A stretch of 64,000 nucleotides of DNA from Bryum argenteum (taxonomy: Eukaryota > Streptophyta > Bryopsida > Bryales > Bryaceae): contig CM073323.1 in assembly GCA_037043015.1 (NCBI GenBank), positions 1,488,001 to 1,552,000 on the forward strand, written 5' to 3'. The stretch's first letter is position 1. Every line of letters begins with the position of its first letter. The translations under genes and the position numbers were made by a program. Under the pieces are notes generated by a model. It ran no database searches. It saw only the letters and a program-made list of their open reading frames with translations, and was not told where the DNA came from. This document shows positions 1 to 11,046 of this stretch, piece after piece.

Positions 1-702
1 AGGTATACCGTTTGTCATATCATCCTCGCTCGTTCCCATGGCAACAAACATCCCTATTTCAACGTCCTTGTGAGGATTTAGGGTTGCTAAAAGTACAGTA
101 TTCAAATCTTGTGATGTACTAGTTTGATTCTGAACTTGTTGCCCCACTCGGCCACGTACACTATTATTTCCGCGTACGCGATGACCTCTAGGCATTTCTG
201 AGCGTGGTCCGAAGTAATCTGTCACCAGTACCGGAGGAAGGGATTGTAGAACATTCAAGATTGCACAATCTTGCTGTACATCCATATCGTTGTTGGAAGC
301 CTCAATACCAATAGGATTCTCCAAGCCAAGTGGCCAAAATAGCGCTCGAGACTCTTCACTTCTATCCTTCAAAGGAAACTCAGTCAAATAAGAAATGAGT
401 TTTGAAGTTTCTTCAATTGCTATGAGACTTTTTTCGACATTCACATGTCGAGCAATATGTCGTTCTTTCAAGTGGATGAAATCTTGAAGTGCGCGCAATT
501 CCCTATCATCCGCATGGTGAACTTGAGCCAATATTACCTCGGACTCAATTGGAGGAACGGAGTGAAGGCACTCGTGTCCATTTTCTGGCTTCCACAAAGG
601 GGTTCTTGCGTAACTCTTATATTGGACATGAGGCTTATTGTTCCGCATATAAAATCGAAAATGATGAGGTTGACTGGTACCAACAAATGCATCTGATTTT
701 AA
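1..702 (-). pseudogene. Continuation of the DUF7869 gene after an in-frame stop
   Basis: After the TAG at 703-705 the same minus-strand frame runs open for 234 codons, to position 1. It starts LKSDAFVGTSQPHHFRF and includes KPHVQYKSYARTPLW and a basic stretch RGHRVRGNNSVRGRVG. Its codon use and tone match the upstream exon, so it is most likely the true C-terminal part of the same protein, cut off by a nonsense change or read through. No GT-AG intron removing the TAG was convincing. The 3' end of the gene lies beyond the window. Confidence 0.6.
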
Positions 703-2606
703 CTAAAGAGTAATAAATTTCTTCCAATCTCTTATGTGCTCCAAGTGCTCGGCATGCACAAAAGGCTCTGTATGTGTTGGCCTTTCACGAACACATTCCA
801 ACAATTCTTGAAGACTATTGATATCTTGTCGCTTCAATGCTGAAGATATGGAACTGAAACGTTGATCAATATCTTCATGAGTGTGACCAACTATCAAAAA
901 AGATAATTGGATTTCCTTGAAAAAACCCAATGCAACCAACGTTGCACACATTGCAAGTATATATATATTCTTGTTTTCCCTTCCGCAATTATCTGCTTGA
1001 ATGCGAAGAAGCGGAGGTAATTTACCTCGACGCCGTTTCACATCTTGGATAACCTTCATGATTGATGTTACTACCTGGTTGCTATCGTGTTTGTGATGAG
1101 AATCCACCCACACATGACAATATAGTCCTATTCCATGCACCAATACTCCACATAGATGAGTCTTCACGTATCGGGACTCAATTCCTTTCACATTCTGCTT
1201 GATTTTTGGCACGTACGTTGTATTTTGATCCATTCCATCAATAATTATACTCATGCTCTCATCTGGGCTCTCTATTGCAGCCAATCTTGCTCGAGTATAA
1301 TCTTTCCGCTCTTCTATGGCCAAATCTAAATGTAGACGATAGGCTGTATCAACGACTTCCTTCATTGCTTCGTTGGGTAGCGATTTTCGAGTTTCTTTGT
1401 ATTCCCAACAATGTTGGCACTTTGAAAACCTTGACTCCGCCGGAACATGCACATTAGGAAATTCAGTTCTCCACATTTTAGAAAAAGTGGACAACCCTAT
1501 TTGATTCTCTCCCATTCGAACAAGTTTGGAGTTGATAATTGTCCATACTTCTTGGCGACGTACACTCATGGGCAAACAAACTACAGGGAGAATTACTCCA
1601 TCACTTCTTCGGCGAACTTGCCTATGGGGTTGAGTTTCACCAAATATATTGATGTATGATTCAAATTTTGCCCTTGCCATGGATATATGCGATGTTTCTC
1701 GACGGCTACCTCTGTTACCATGGATAGCTTCATACATATCTATTTCTCGAATATTAGATATGATCTTGGTCAATCTTCTCCTGCAATATCCAATGGCTAG
1801 CGCAAAGCAACTATTGCAAACCGGACTTCCACAAATCTTTGTCTCAAATTTGCATTGTTCCGGCCTTTCTAGAGAAGTTACCTTGAATGCCCTCAAGGTA
1901 GTGAGTAACCAAGTTGCTCTTTGTTTGTAATCTTTACTTTTCCAAGCTTGATAGCGCAGAGATAAGATATCAAACGAATCGATTGAAGCCAAACACCATT
2001 TTGAGCAAATTCTTTGTTCTTTTGCAAAGGTGACCGCCGCCAATGTCACCTTCTCCTTTCTTGCAACTCCAATGATCCGGGGACCTTTTGTAGCTTTTTG
2101 TTTGCGATTCCTAAAAATGTATGAGTTTTTTTAGGAGATGAAGGCAACCCGTCCAATGAGTGTACAAACCTTGGAAATATTGTACTATTGTTGCTTCCAA
2201 CTTGACTTTCATGTGGAATTGATGGTTGTAGGTAAGGAAGTCTTTGCCCCGGATTGGAAGGTGGATTCGGCCTCATTTCCTTTACTTGAGACCTAGGCCA
2301 CCTTATAATTCTGTCCAAACACTCTTCCATTCTCGCCATGTGTAATTCGTACACATGTGCACTTCCATCTAAAATGCTCTTCACACAAACTACTTCATCT
2401 ATAATTCGTATTGGACGACCTCCAACAATACTTCCAACTCTCACTTCTTGCACCACACCATGAGCAACCTCTGTGCCATCAATGTTAAATAGAGAAACAA
2501 GTTTTGAATTCTCAAATTCAGACCATGTTCCAACCAATGCCGATCCTTCTCCACTTGAACTAGGGCCACCACCCGAAGATAGACTACAACGTAAAGCCCC
2601 ATTCAT
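703..2606 (-). CDS. DUF7869-type mobile-element protein, two exons
   Basis: Probable transposase or integrase-like protein of a DNA mobile element; no biochemical function is established for this family. Exon 1 is 2606-2170 and exon 2 is 2110-703, joined across a 59-bp GT-AG intron (GTTTGT...TTTTTAG) that restores one reading frame, giving 614 residues before a TAG at 703-705. The second exon holds the DUF7869 hallmarks in order: IIIDGMDQ, then QADNCGRENKN, then VGHTHEDIDQRFSSIS, an order of acidic residues that recalls an RNase-H-like DDE/D core. Several Cys pairs (CKFETKICGSPVCNSC, CQHCWEY) could bind zinc. I chose the Met at 2606 because the bases just before it look like a splice acceptor (T-run then ATGCAG), so a further upstream exon is possible. 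The same frame stays open after the TAG to the window edge (see 1-702). The gene is divergent from the gene at 7489 and both are preceded by palindrome clusters. The family match is from memory of its motifs. Confidence 0.7.
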
Positions 2607-2639
2607 ATCTGCATAAAAAAATTGAATGTCAAACAAGTA

Positions 2640-4400
2640 AGGGGGTTAGGCATGTGCCGACCTCTGATAAAACATGTGAACGTACAAATATAAAGATTCA
2701 TGTTAAAGAAGTAACAAAGAAGTGGCCGAAAATCCAAATCCAAGTCAACAAATTCTATAAGGGTGGGCATGTGCCTACCCTTCATGTAACTTACAAATAT
2801 ACAATTGTTGAGGGAGGTGTGAATTTTGAATCCACTCCCTATTCACTAAATGTAAAATAAATGATATTAAAGAGTTACAAAGTGTCGGTACTTCGATGAA
2901 AGCTCACAAATATAAGTGAATATTTTTATAAGCGTAAGCATGCGCCTACACCTAATGGAACATACAAATATACAATTATCGAAAGCGGGGTAGGCACGTG
3001 CCTACCTTAGATAAAACATATGGATATATAAAAATAAAATTTCATGTAAAAAGAGTTCTAAAGAGTAACAGATAAGATACGACTTTAGCAAAAAATCGAG
3101 ATCCAAGTGACTAAATTCTATCGAGGTTGGCATATGCCTACTCCTTATACAAATTTACAAATAACTTACAGATATAAAATTATTAAAGGCAAGGAAGGCA
3201 AGTGCATACCACAATTATTCAATAATTTGAGAATGTTAAAGAAAATAATGTAAATAATGTTCAAGACCTTAAAGACTCGGTACAACGCTACAACGCAATC
3301 CAAAATCCCTAATACAAGTAACCAAATTCCGTAGGGGTTGGCATGTGCCTACCCTTCATAGAACTCACATAATATTCAATTATTGAAGGCGGGGTAGGCA
3401 TGTATCTACCGGGCTTCAATAATTTACACATAGATAATTTTCTAGGTAGAAGTTCGAAAATGGGTACAACCTGCTTGACATATTGCAAATACAAGTGATT
3501 AAATTCTAAATCCATAGGCATGTGCATACCACAATGATTCAATGATTAGAGAATAAATAATGTTCAAAAGCTTAAAGACTCGGTACAACGCTACAACACA
3601 ATCCGAAATCTCTAATACAAGTCACCAAATTCCATAGGGGTTGGCATGTGCCTACCCTTCATTGAACTTACAAAATATTCGATTAATGAAAGCGGGGTAG
3701 GCACGTGCCTACCTTAGATAAAACATATGGATATATAAAAATAAAATTTCATGTAAAAAGAGTTCAAAAGAGTAACACGTAAAGTACGACTCTAGCAAAA
3801 AATCGTGATTGAAGTGACTAAATTTTATTGAGGTTGGCATATGCCTACTCCTTGTACAAATTTACAAATAACTTATAGATATAAAATTATTGAAGGCAAG
3901 GTAGGCAAGTGAATACCACAATTATTCAATAATTTGAGAATGTTAAAGAAAATAATGTAAATAATGTTCAAGACCTTAAAGACTCAGTACAACGCTACAA
4001 CGCAATCCAAAATCCCTAATACAAGTAACCAATTCCATAGGGGTTGGCATGTGCCTACCCTTCACGGAACACACAAAATATCCAATTATTGAAGGCGGGG
4101 TAGGCATGTATCTACCGGGCTTCAATAATTTACACATGGTTAATTTTCTAGGTAGAAGTTCCAAAATGGGTACAACCTGCTTGGCAAATCGCAAATACAA
4201 GTGATCAAATTCTAAATCGGTAGGCATGTGCATACGACAATTATTCAACAGTTAGAGAATAAATAATGTTCAAATCCCTAATACAAGTAACCAAATTTCA
4301 TAGGGGTTGGCATGTGCCTACCCTTCATAAAACTCACAAAATATCCAATCATTGAAGGCAGGGTAGGCATGTATTACCGGGCTTTAATAATTTCAACATA
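2640..4400. repeat. Left palindrome cluster with ~705-bp higher-order duplication
   Basis: AT-rich non-coding DNA holding about 18 variants of one palindrome, for example the perfect 18-mer GGTAGGCACGTGCCTACC near 2990 and again near 3695, and GGCATGTGCCTACC near 2766, 3341, 3642, 4044 and 4308. Longer blocks recur about 705 bp apart: the stretch beginning with the perfect palindrome (2990 and 3695) and the one beginning AAGACCTTAAAGACT (about 3264 and 3970). The cluster starts immediately upstream of the DUF7869 gene. It holds no credible gene. Confidence 0.85.
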
Positions 4401-6119
4401 AATCATAAATTACATAGTTATTAATGACTGAACTAAAAAGTGTATTTTTAAAAAAAAATTCAATTTTGAACTAATATAAGTTGTGGGTTATAATGTTACC
4501 TTAACAAAATTTGGAGAATACTTCGACTTTGTTTAGTTTGAACTATGCATGATTTCCATTTTCGATTTAAACCAACCGGATGTTTTTAAAACTCCACGGG
4601 ATGGAATGTTTATGACCAACCATCACACTCACCAATTGGAAAAGAAATGAACTATGATTTCGTATGCTCTTATAGTTGCTAGGAGCACCTTCACATAGTC
4701 ACTTTGCCCTAATTTGTGGCGGCTACACTTTTACTTTTAAGAGTTAGGTTTAGGTATGAGTTAGGTTAGGTTAACCTTAATTCATTTTGTGGATAGTCAA
4801 GAGAGAGAGAGAGGTTGCTTTCTCCGTAGCAACAAGTCCACCGTTGATGTAGACGGCGCTCGACGGCACTGCTTTGTTGCGACTCACAAGAAAACAGGCC
4901 CGACGTTGGTGACGATCATCGGCATTGCACCAAGACTTCAACCTCTTGCTTTTGGCGCTTCTAATCCAAAGATTTGTACATCGCGGCGACCTGCACCGTA
5001 AGTAGAAATTCTTCCTTAAACAACCAAGATGCTCATGAACCTCCAAATGAAGCTCCGTAGCCGAATAAGAGCACAATCGTACCCGGTGACTAGGTCTTGA
5101 TGAAGAGTTTCTCAAATTGGTCGTGGCCTCGAAATCGTGGCCTCCGTGATCTGTTTGCAACTCTCGCAACTAGCTTAGAGGCCTTGGATTCATTCTCTTC
5201 CACGACAGCTTTAGGAACCTTCTCAGCATAGTCGGCAATGCTTGTTTTCTTCACGAGAGCCTCCTGTTGCCTGTGAACGTTGTCACCCCAACACATCACA
5301 ATCAATTGAGGTAGGAATGATACGAAGCCTGGCTATAATGAGACCAGTGAGTAAATTACCTGAGAAGGTCGTCACGTTTCTTCTGCAACCTAGAAATCTC
5401 TACGCTTTGATCAACCACATTCCGGAGTAACAAATACACTGTCGTGTTCTTATCCACAACGACATCAGTAGCGTGAGATTCAGAAGCGTGAGATTCGGAC
5501 GTATGTGATGTGCTGCTCTTGCCGTCAGATGTGCTGCTCTTGCTAGTGGTCTATCATATCCTTGGAATGCGAAGTGGTTCTTCTATGTGCACATACGAAG
5601 AAGAACTCTTTCAATTTACTGACCAGCCCTATTGGATGGCAAGTTAATTTTACGCATTCAAAGCCTGAGGTCGATACACAGTTTGGTAGTTCGGTAGGAG
5701 TCTATCGCTTGTGCTCTCGTTTGCATCTCCTAGCACACGGCGTGAATATTCTGTACTTTGACTAGATTAGCATCGTGAACGTAATGTTTGTAGTAATCTT
5801 GCTGGTAGCCACTTTCAACGACCTTCCTGATGATTCTAGGTTCTCAATCGACTTTGTATCATTTTGTTTTTCCTCATACCAACCGAAAAGTTGATTCTGG
5901 GTTAAATTAGGAATAGCTAGCTGGTAAGTGATATATAACTACAGTAGAAATGCTTGGTAATAGTATGGTCCAGCTTAGTGGTATTTATGCCCGGGTACTG
6001 TAAAGTTCACCTAGCTGGTAACTAGTAACTGTGTATTCATCATGTCAGGAGGAATTCCAAATTAAAGCCAAACCTTCCCCTTGAATCTAGTTTCCAGAAC
6101 CTAACCTGAAAGCACTTGA
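4401..6119. other. Spacer between the two palindrome clusters, no gene recognised
   Basis: About 1.7 kb without a convincing gene. It contains a short GA run near 4800 and a small TTAGG-like motif run near 4740-4770 that is too irregular to be telomeric. The longest open frames (about 130 codons on the minus strand at 4777-5169) lack domains or splice context and run through low-complexity sequence. It would contain the promoters of the two divergent genes if they form one element. Confidence 0.5.
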
Positions 6120-7400
6120 AATTGACTTAGGAGGGTGGGAACATGCCTACCGTGTTCAAATTCCGACTTTGTTTCTGTAAGTGCAAAGGATGAAGGAAAG
6201 GCCCATGCCTACTTCTTCTTTGTAATTAGATTGGATTTTGGTGACTTAGGAGGGTGGGCACATGCCTCTCGTGTTCAAATTCCGACTTTGTTTCTGTAAG
6301 TGCAAAGGATGAAGGAAAGGCCCATGCCTACTTCTTCTTTGTAATTAGATTGGATTTTGGTGACTTAGGAGGGTGGGCACATGCCTACCGTGTTCAAATT
6401 CCAACTTTGTCTTTGTGAGTGCAAAGGATGAAGGATAGGCCCATGCCTACCTCCTCTTTGTAATTAGATTGATTTTTGGTGACTTAGGAGGGTGGGCACA
6501 TGCTTACCGTGTTCAAATTCCGACTTTGTTTTTATGAGTGCAAAGGATGAAGGATAGGCCCATGCCTACCTCCTCTTTGTAATTAGATTGATTTTTGGTG
6601 ACTTAGGAGGGTGGGCACATGCTTACCGTGTTCAAATTCCGACTTTGTTTTTGTGAGCGCAAAGGATGAAGGATAGGCCCATGCCTACCTCCTCTTTGTA
6701 ATTAGATTGATTTTTGGTGACTTAGGAGGGTGGGCACATGCCTACCTCCTCTTTGTAATTAGATTGATTTTTGGTGACTTAGGAGGGTGGGCACATGCTT
6801 ACCGTGTTCAAATTCGACTTTGTTTTTGTGAGCGCAAAGGATGATGAAGGATAGGCCCATGCCTACCTCCTCTTTGTAATTAGATTGATTTTTGGTGACT
6901 TAGGAGGGTGGGCACATGCCTACCTCCTCTTTTGTAATTAGATTGATTTTTGGTGACTTAGGAGGGTGGGCACATGCCTACCGTGTTCAAATTCCGACTT
7001 TGTTTTTGTGAGTGCAAAGGATGAAGGATAGGCCCATGCCTACCTCCTCTTTGTAATTAGATTGATTTTTGGTGACTTAGGAGGGTGGGCACATGCCTAC
7101 CTCCTCTTTGTAATTAGATTGATTTTTGGTGACTTAGGAGGGTGGGCACATGCCTACCGTGTTCAAATTCCGACTTTGTTTTTGTGAGTGCAAAGGATGA
7201 AGGATAGGCCCATGCCTACCTCCTCTTTGTAATTAGATTGATTTTTGGTGACTTAGGAGGGTGGGCACATGCCTATCGTGTTCAAATTCCGACTTTGTTT
7301 TTGTGAGCGCAAAGGATGAAGGATAGGCCTATGCCTACCTCCTCTTTTGTAATTAGATTGATTTTTGGTGACTTAGGAGGGTGGGCATATGCCTATTGTG
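6120..7400. repeat. Right palindrome cluster: 119-bp tandem repeat with 57-58-bp collapsed units
   Basis: Roughly a dozen head-to-tail units begin TGACTTAGGAGGGTGGGCAC. Unit starts fall at about 6242, 6361, 6480, 6599, 6718, 6775, 6896, 6954, 7073, 7130, 7249 and 7369, so the spacing is mostly 119 bp with three short units of 57-58 bp. Each full unit carries two variants of the palindrome, GGGTGGGCACATGCCTACC and ATAGGCCCATGCCTACC. The array ends about 100 bp before the start of the plus-strand gene at 7489. Confidence 0.9.
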
Positions 7401-7488
7401 TTTTTGAAGACTATGTTTTCTTTTGTGTAAACTTGTATCAATAAAATTTGAAGCTGATACGTTTTTTTGTTGTTGTCTTTGGTAGAAG

Positions 7489-10400
7489 ATGGAGAGGCAA
7501 AAATCACCAAATATTTCCAATCTGGTTGTCGATAGTTTCAAGGATCATGGATGGTGGTTGTCTCGAGCCGAAAAATCACCAATTTTGCATATCTCGGAAT
7601 ATGCATGGCTAGACAATGGCCTCTGGTGCGGGTTGACAAATTACATTGGCAAAAGTAATCAAAATTGTTGAGCTGGCTTCTACGGATGGTGAAGGCTTAT
7701 GCGAGGTTTTTTTGCGCGGCCCAAATAAAGATGAGCCTTCGTCTTATATCTTGAAGACCAGAAACATTGTTCGTTATGCAGATTACTCTGGAATGCGATT
7801 TACCGGACTTGCGAAATATTCAAAATGGTGGGAGAGTATTGATATTCACCAACAAGAATTGCGTGAAAGCATTGTGATCTCCGTGACAAGTATGAGCGAA
7901 TTGGAAATTGAGAAATTGAGGATTTATATGGAAGAGTACGAAAGGCGAATGCATGGGGCGGGATCATCATCAAATGAGACCGAGTATTATTGGCGATGAT
8001 CCTATAATGTATGGACTTTCGTTCGTTTCCGCACGAGATGCTTCTGGATCTGCACAATTATCATCTACTCCATCGTCGGTTGGCTCCAAATCTAAGAAGA
8101 GAAAAGCTAGAAGAAATTCTCGGTTATCTCAAACTCAAGGTGGAGCACAAATTGCACGTGAGAATGAAGGATTAACAGAGTATGATTTTGTTGAACCTAT
8201 ACAACCGTCTTTGCAAAGTCGTGGGAACACTAATCAGCTTCTTTCTGCTGGTACTACTCTGAGAAAAAGTCATCAAGATGATGAATTCATGCTGCCAACT
8301 CAAAGCGAAATCGATTCCGGATTTGTATTTGGAAAAGATTTCTCATTTGGAGTAGATGTTGCAAAGATACGACCAGCAAGCAACATTTTAACGAATCAAC
8401 GGATGTTAAATGTTGCAAATGCAAACTCTGTTTACAAGAGACTTAGGGAAAATCAGTTTCCCGAAGCAAATTTGATGACTTTACGACCGATGCACTATGT
8501 ACCACCTACGAATGATTCTGGAGAGAGTTCAGAACCATACATATTCAAAAAAGGAGAAAGTAGGAGTGATTTTTTGCGATGCCTTGACTTGATGCCAGGC
8601 AATACTCCGCAGGAAAAAAGAGAGAAGTTTTTACCTCTTGTGACATGGGAACCCGTTGATGGTCAACATATCTTACATGCTTGTCAAGTGTTAGCAGAGA
8701 AGGATCGGATACTTGGTATACTATCGGATGAAGAGTTTCAAAGGTTGTTTACTAAGCGACCGGCATTGGTTGTGGTGTACAATGAAGAATTGAACTATCT
8801 AGTGGCATCGTACAAGAAGAACGAGGAAAATACAATGAGAAAGTACCATAGTACGGTAGGGGAAACCCTTGAGAAGATACGTATGGTTTGGAAAGAATTT
8901 GGCTCGCCTAATCCGTACAACAATGAAGATGTGGAGAAGAGGCGTTTATTTCTTCAATGTTTACCTAGCATTACTAGTAGTCGCCTCGACAATGCAGATA
9001 AAAAACTATCTGTTCAGAAGATGAATCTTTTATTCAGAGACTATATTTCTATGGCAACAGTCAATGATGACTGCTGGATGGCTTTGAAGGCAATGTGTAA
9101 CGCATATGATCATGGGTTCACATATTTTTCCGAAAAAGATAAGGTTCACAAGTTACAAGGAGTAAAAGGAAAGCACAAGAAATCAAAGACTTATGAACGT
9201 AAGCGTATGGCCATTACATGGTTAAGACCTTTGCAAGGGACTACTTCAAATGATTTTATTGTATTGTGCCAAGGAGCTACTGTAACCGCAGCAGGTATGG
9301 ATCAAAAAGTTTATTTTGGTCCAAAAAGTGTTGATCCTATTCCACACACATTGTATGCTTGGGCCGAGAAGTCAAAACTTCGTGCAGGGGTTCAGAATGC
9401 TATGCGATGGCTTGACACCAAGCAACAGGTGGAATACAAGAGAAAAAAATTGGTTGGATCGTGAGATTACACAAGATGGAGACAAGAAAACATTTGATTT
9501 TTTGGGGCGCAATGTCACGAATGAGTTCAAAAAGAATCGGATGCACATTAAGGACTTGACTTCATTTGAGACTATGGCTAAATACAAGTCTTTAATACCT
9601 TTCAAGATTCAAAATCACGTGAAATTGATTTTGGAAGGAAAACTAGGTTTATTTGCCAATGGAAAAGAGATTTTTCCTGATTGTGAAGATGGAGTTTGGA
9701 TGATGGAGTTCGATTTTGGAGAAGGTCAACGGGTGCGGTGCCGAGACGAAGGTGAAAGTCGGTGGATCCGTATTCGCTGAAGGAAACGGAACATTTTGTC
9801 GCCCTGCATTATGGACTTTTGATTGTCGAAAGGGTCCAAATGGACTTTTTTGGACCGAGGTTGAGTACAAGTCTATCATCCAAAAAAATTCGACCTGGAT
9901 GGGTGATGTCGAGCGTTGGAACGCGATCTTCATGCTTCCAGCTGGTGAGAATGCAGAGTTGGTGATTTCTGCATTAGGTGTGTCGAACTCACCAGGATGG
10001 CAAATTATTACAGGTATTTATGCTTTTGCTCCACAAACACAAGCGCATGGACAAACAATAAAAGATTGTGGTAAAGTGATTGCAAAATACACTCCACTAG
10101 GTCCGATTGTTTTTGTAATGCATCACCCACCAACAACATCAATTGCGGAGAATTTTGCCGAAGATGTTCAGGTTATTGATTCTTCATTTATGGAGCCTTT
10201 GATTGGTTGGGATATGTGTTCGAAGTACCGGGATGCGCGGTGTCCAGCAGTTGTCGATGAAATCATTTCATCGTATTTTCGATCGGATTCGTGGATGATT
10301 ATTGGTACCGGAATTTCTCATATGATTCATGCTTTAGCTGGCAAAACAACACATCTTGTTTTATTTGAATCCGACGAGAACATGACCCTTTGGCTTCGCA

Positions 10401-11046
10401 AGTGGAAAGCGGAAACGGTAGATGGAATTTCACCGGAAGATGGAGATGAACCGCTTTGGAGAGATATGGAAATCGACTCTTCATCCGATGAAATTGATGA
10501 AATCGAGAGCAGTGATGAAGATTGCACTCCTCTACCAAAGAAGATGCGTAGGCAATCAAGAAATGCACCTAATCTTCAAGGTACAAATACGGCAGTAAAC
10601 ATTACAAACATGGAAGGAGTTGGAGGAGTTGGAGAAGTTGGAGGTGTTGGAGGAGTCGGAGGCGTTGGAGGAGTTGGAGGAGTCGGAGGCGTTGGAGGAG
10701 TTGGAGGATCTTGTTCTCAAGATTCCTTTCACGTTTCCCCTACCCAAATTTCTCAAGATCAAGATATGAATGAAGATGGTTACCGTTATTTTTCCGCTTT
10801 TAAACTTTGGTTTGATGGTAATCATTGGTATACACGCAAAGAATCACCAAGTGCCTCGAATGAATGCTCTTTCATTTATACCCGCACTGAATTACCGTCG
10901 TATCATAATACTTCGGAGTTAATCGCAAGGAACTTGGTGAAGTTGATGTTGGTGTGAATGTAGCAATGGAATTTGCGGAGAATGCTTTGGTATATCCATC
11001 AGACAGAGATCCATTTAGTTTGAATTTACCAAATTCAACAGAGTAG
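7489..11046 (+). pseudogene. ParB-like / methyltransferase-like mobile-element gene, frameshifted
   Basis: One long coding region now split into six open blocks: 7489-~7660, ~7640-~7990, ~7925-~9440, ~9440-~9770, ~9705-~10930 and ~10930-11046 (TAG). The third block (about 500 codons) is the best preserved. It contains VTWEPVDGQHILHACQ, then RPALVVVYNEELNYL and KKNEEN, an arrangement like the ParB/sulfiredoxin-fold core (DG.H...A, then a hydrophobic strand, then NE/N). The fifth block contains DSWMIIGTGISHMIHALAG followed by VLFESDENM, like SAM-binding motif I and the acidic residue ending strand 2 of a methyltransferase, preceded by VMHHPPT where a D/N-PP-Y motif would be expected in permuted enzymes. 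A Glu/Asp-rich linker and a Gly-Gly-Val repeat (about 10615-10710) follow. Domain calls are inference from motifs. A signal-like AATAAA lies near 11139. An N-terminal part rich in predicted strands is unassigned. Confidence 0.55.
10615..10710 (+). repeat. Gly-Gly-Val coding microrepeat
   Basis: Imperfect repeats of GGAGTTGGAGGAGTCGGAGG encode a run of Gly-Gly-Val triplets inside the C-terminal half of the ParB/methyltransferase-like gene. It is a low-complexity linker and a likely site of length change. Confidence 0.8.

Noticed and set aside
4740-4775. TTAGG-like motifs as telomeric repeat
   Set aside because: Only a few irregular motifs; no tandem TTTAGGG run.
4777-5169. 130-codon minus-strand frame in the palindrome spacer
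   Set aside because: No domain, no splice context, starts in low-complexity GA sequence, and overlaps other frames of similar length.
6120-7400. Regularly spaced repeats that could suggest a CRISPR array
   Set aside because: The whole 119-bp unit is repeated, not short repeats with unique spacers, and the genome is eukaryotic.
10556-10825. Ser/Asn-rich minus-strand frame over the Gly-Gly-Val repeat
   Set aside because: Antisense shadow of the GGAGTT repeat in the plus-strand gene.
7489-11046. Programmed serial frameshifting as the explanation for the split ParB-like gene
   Set aside because: No common slippery motif at the five junctions and the last shift goes the other way; mutation or sequence error is simpler.
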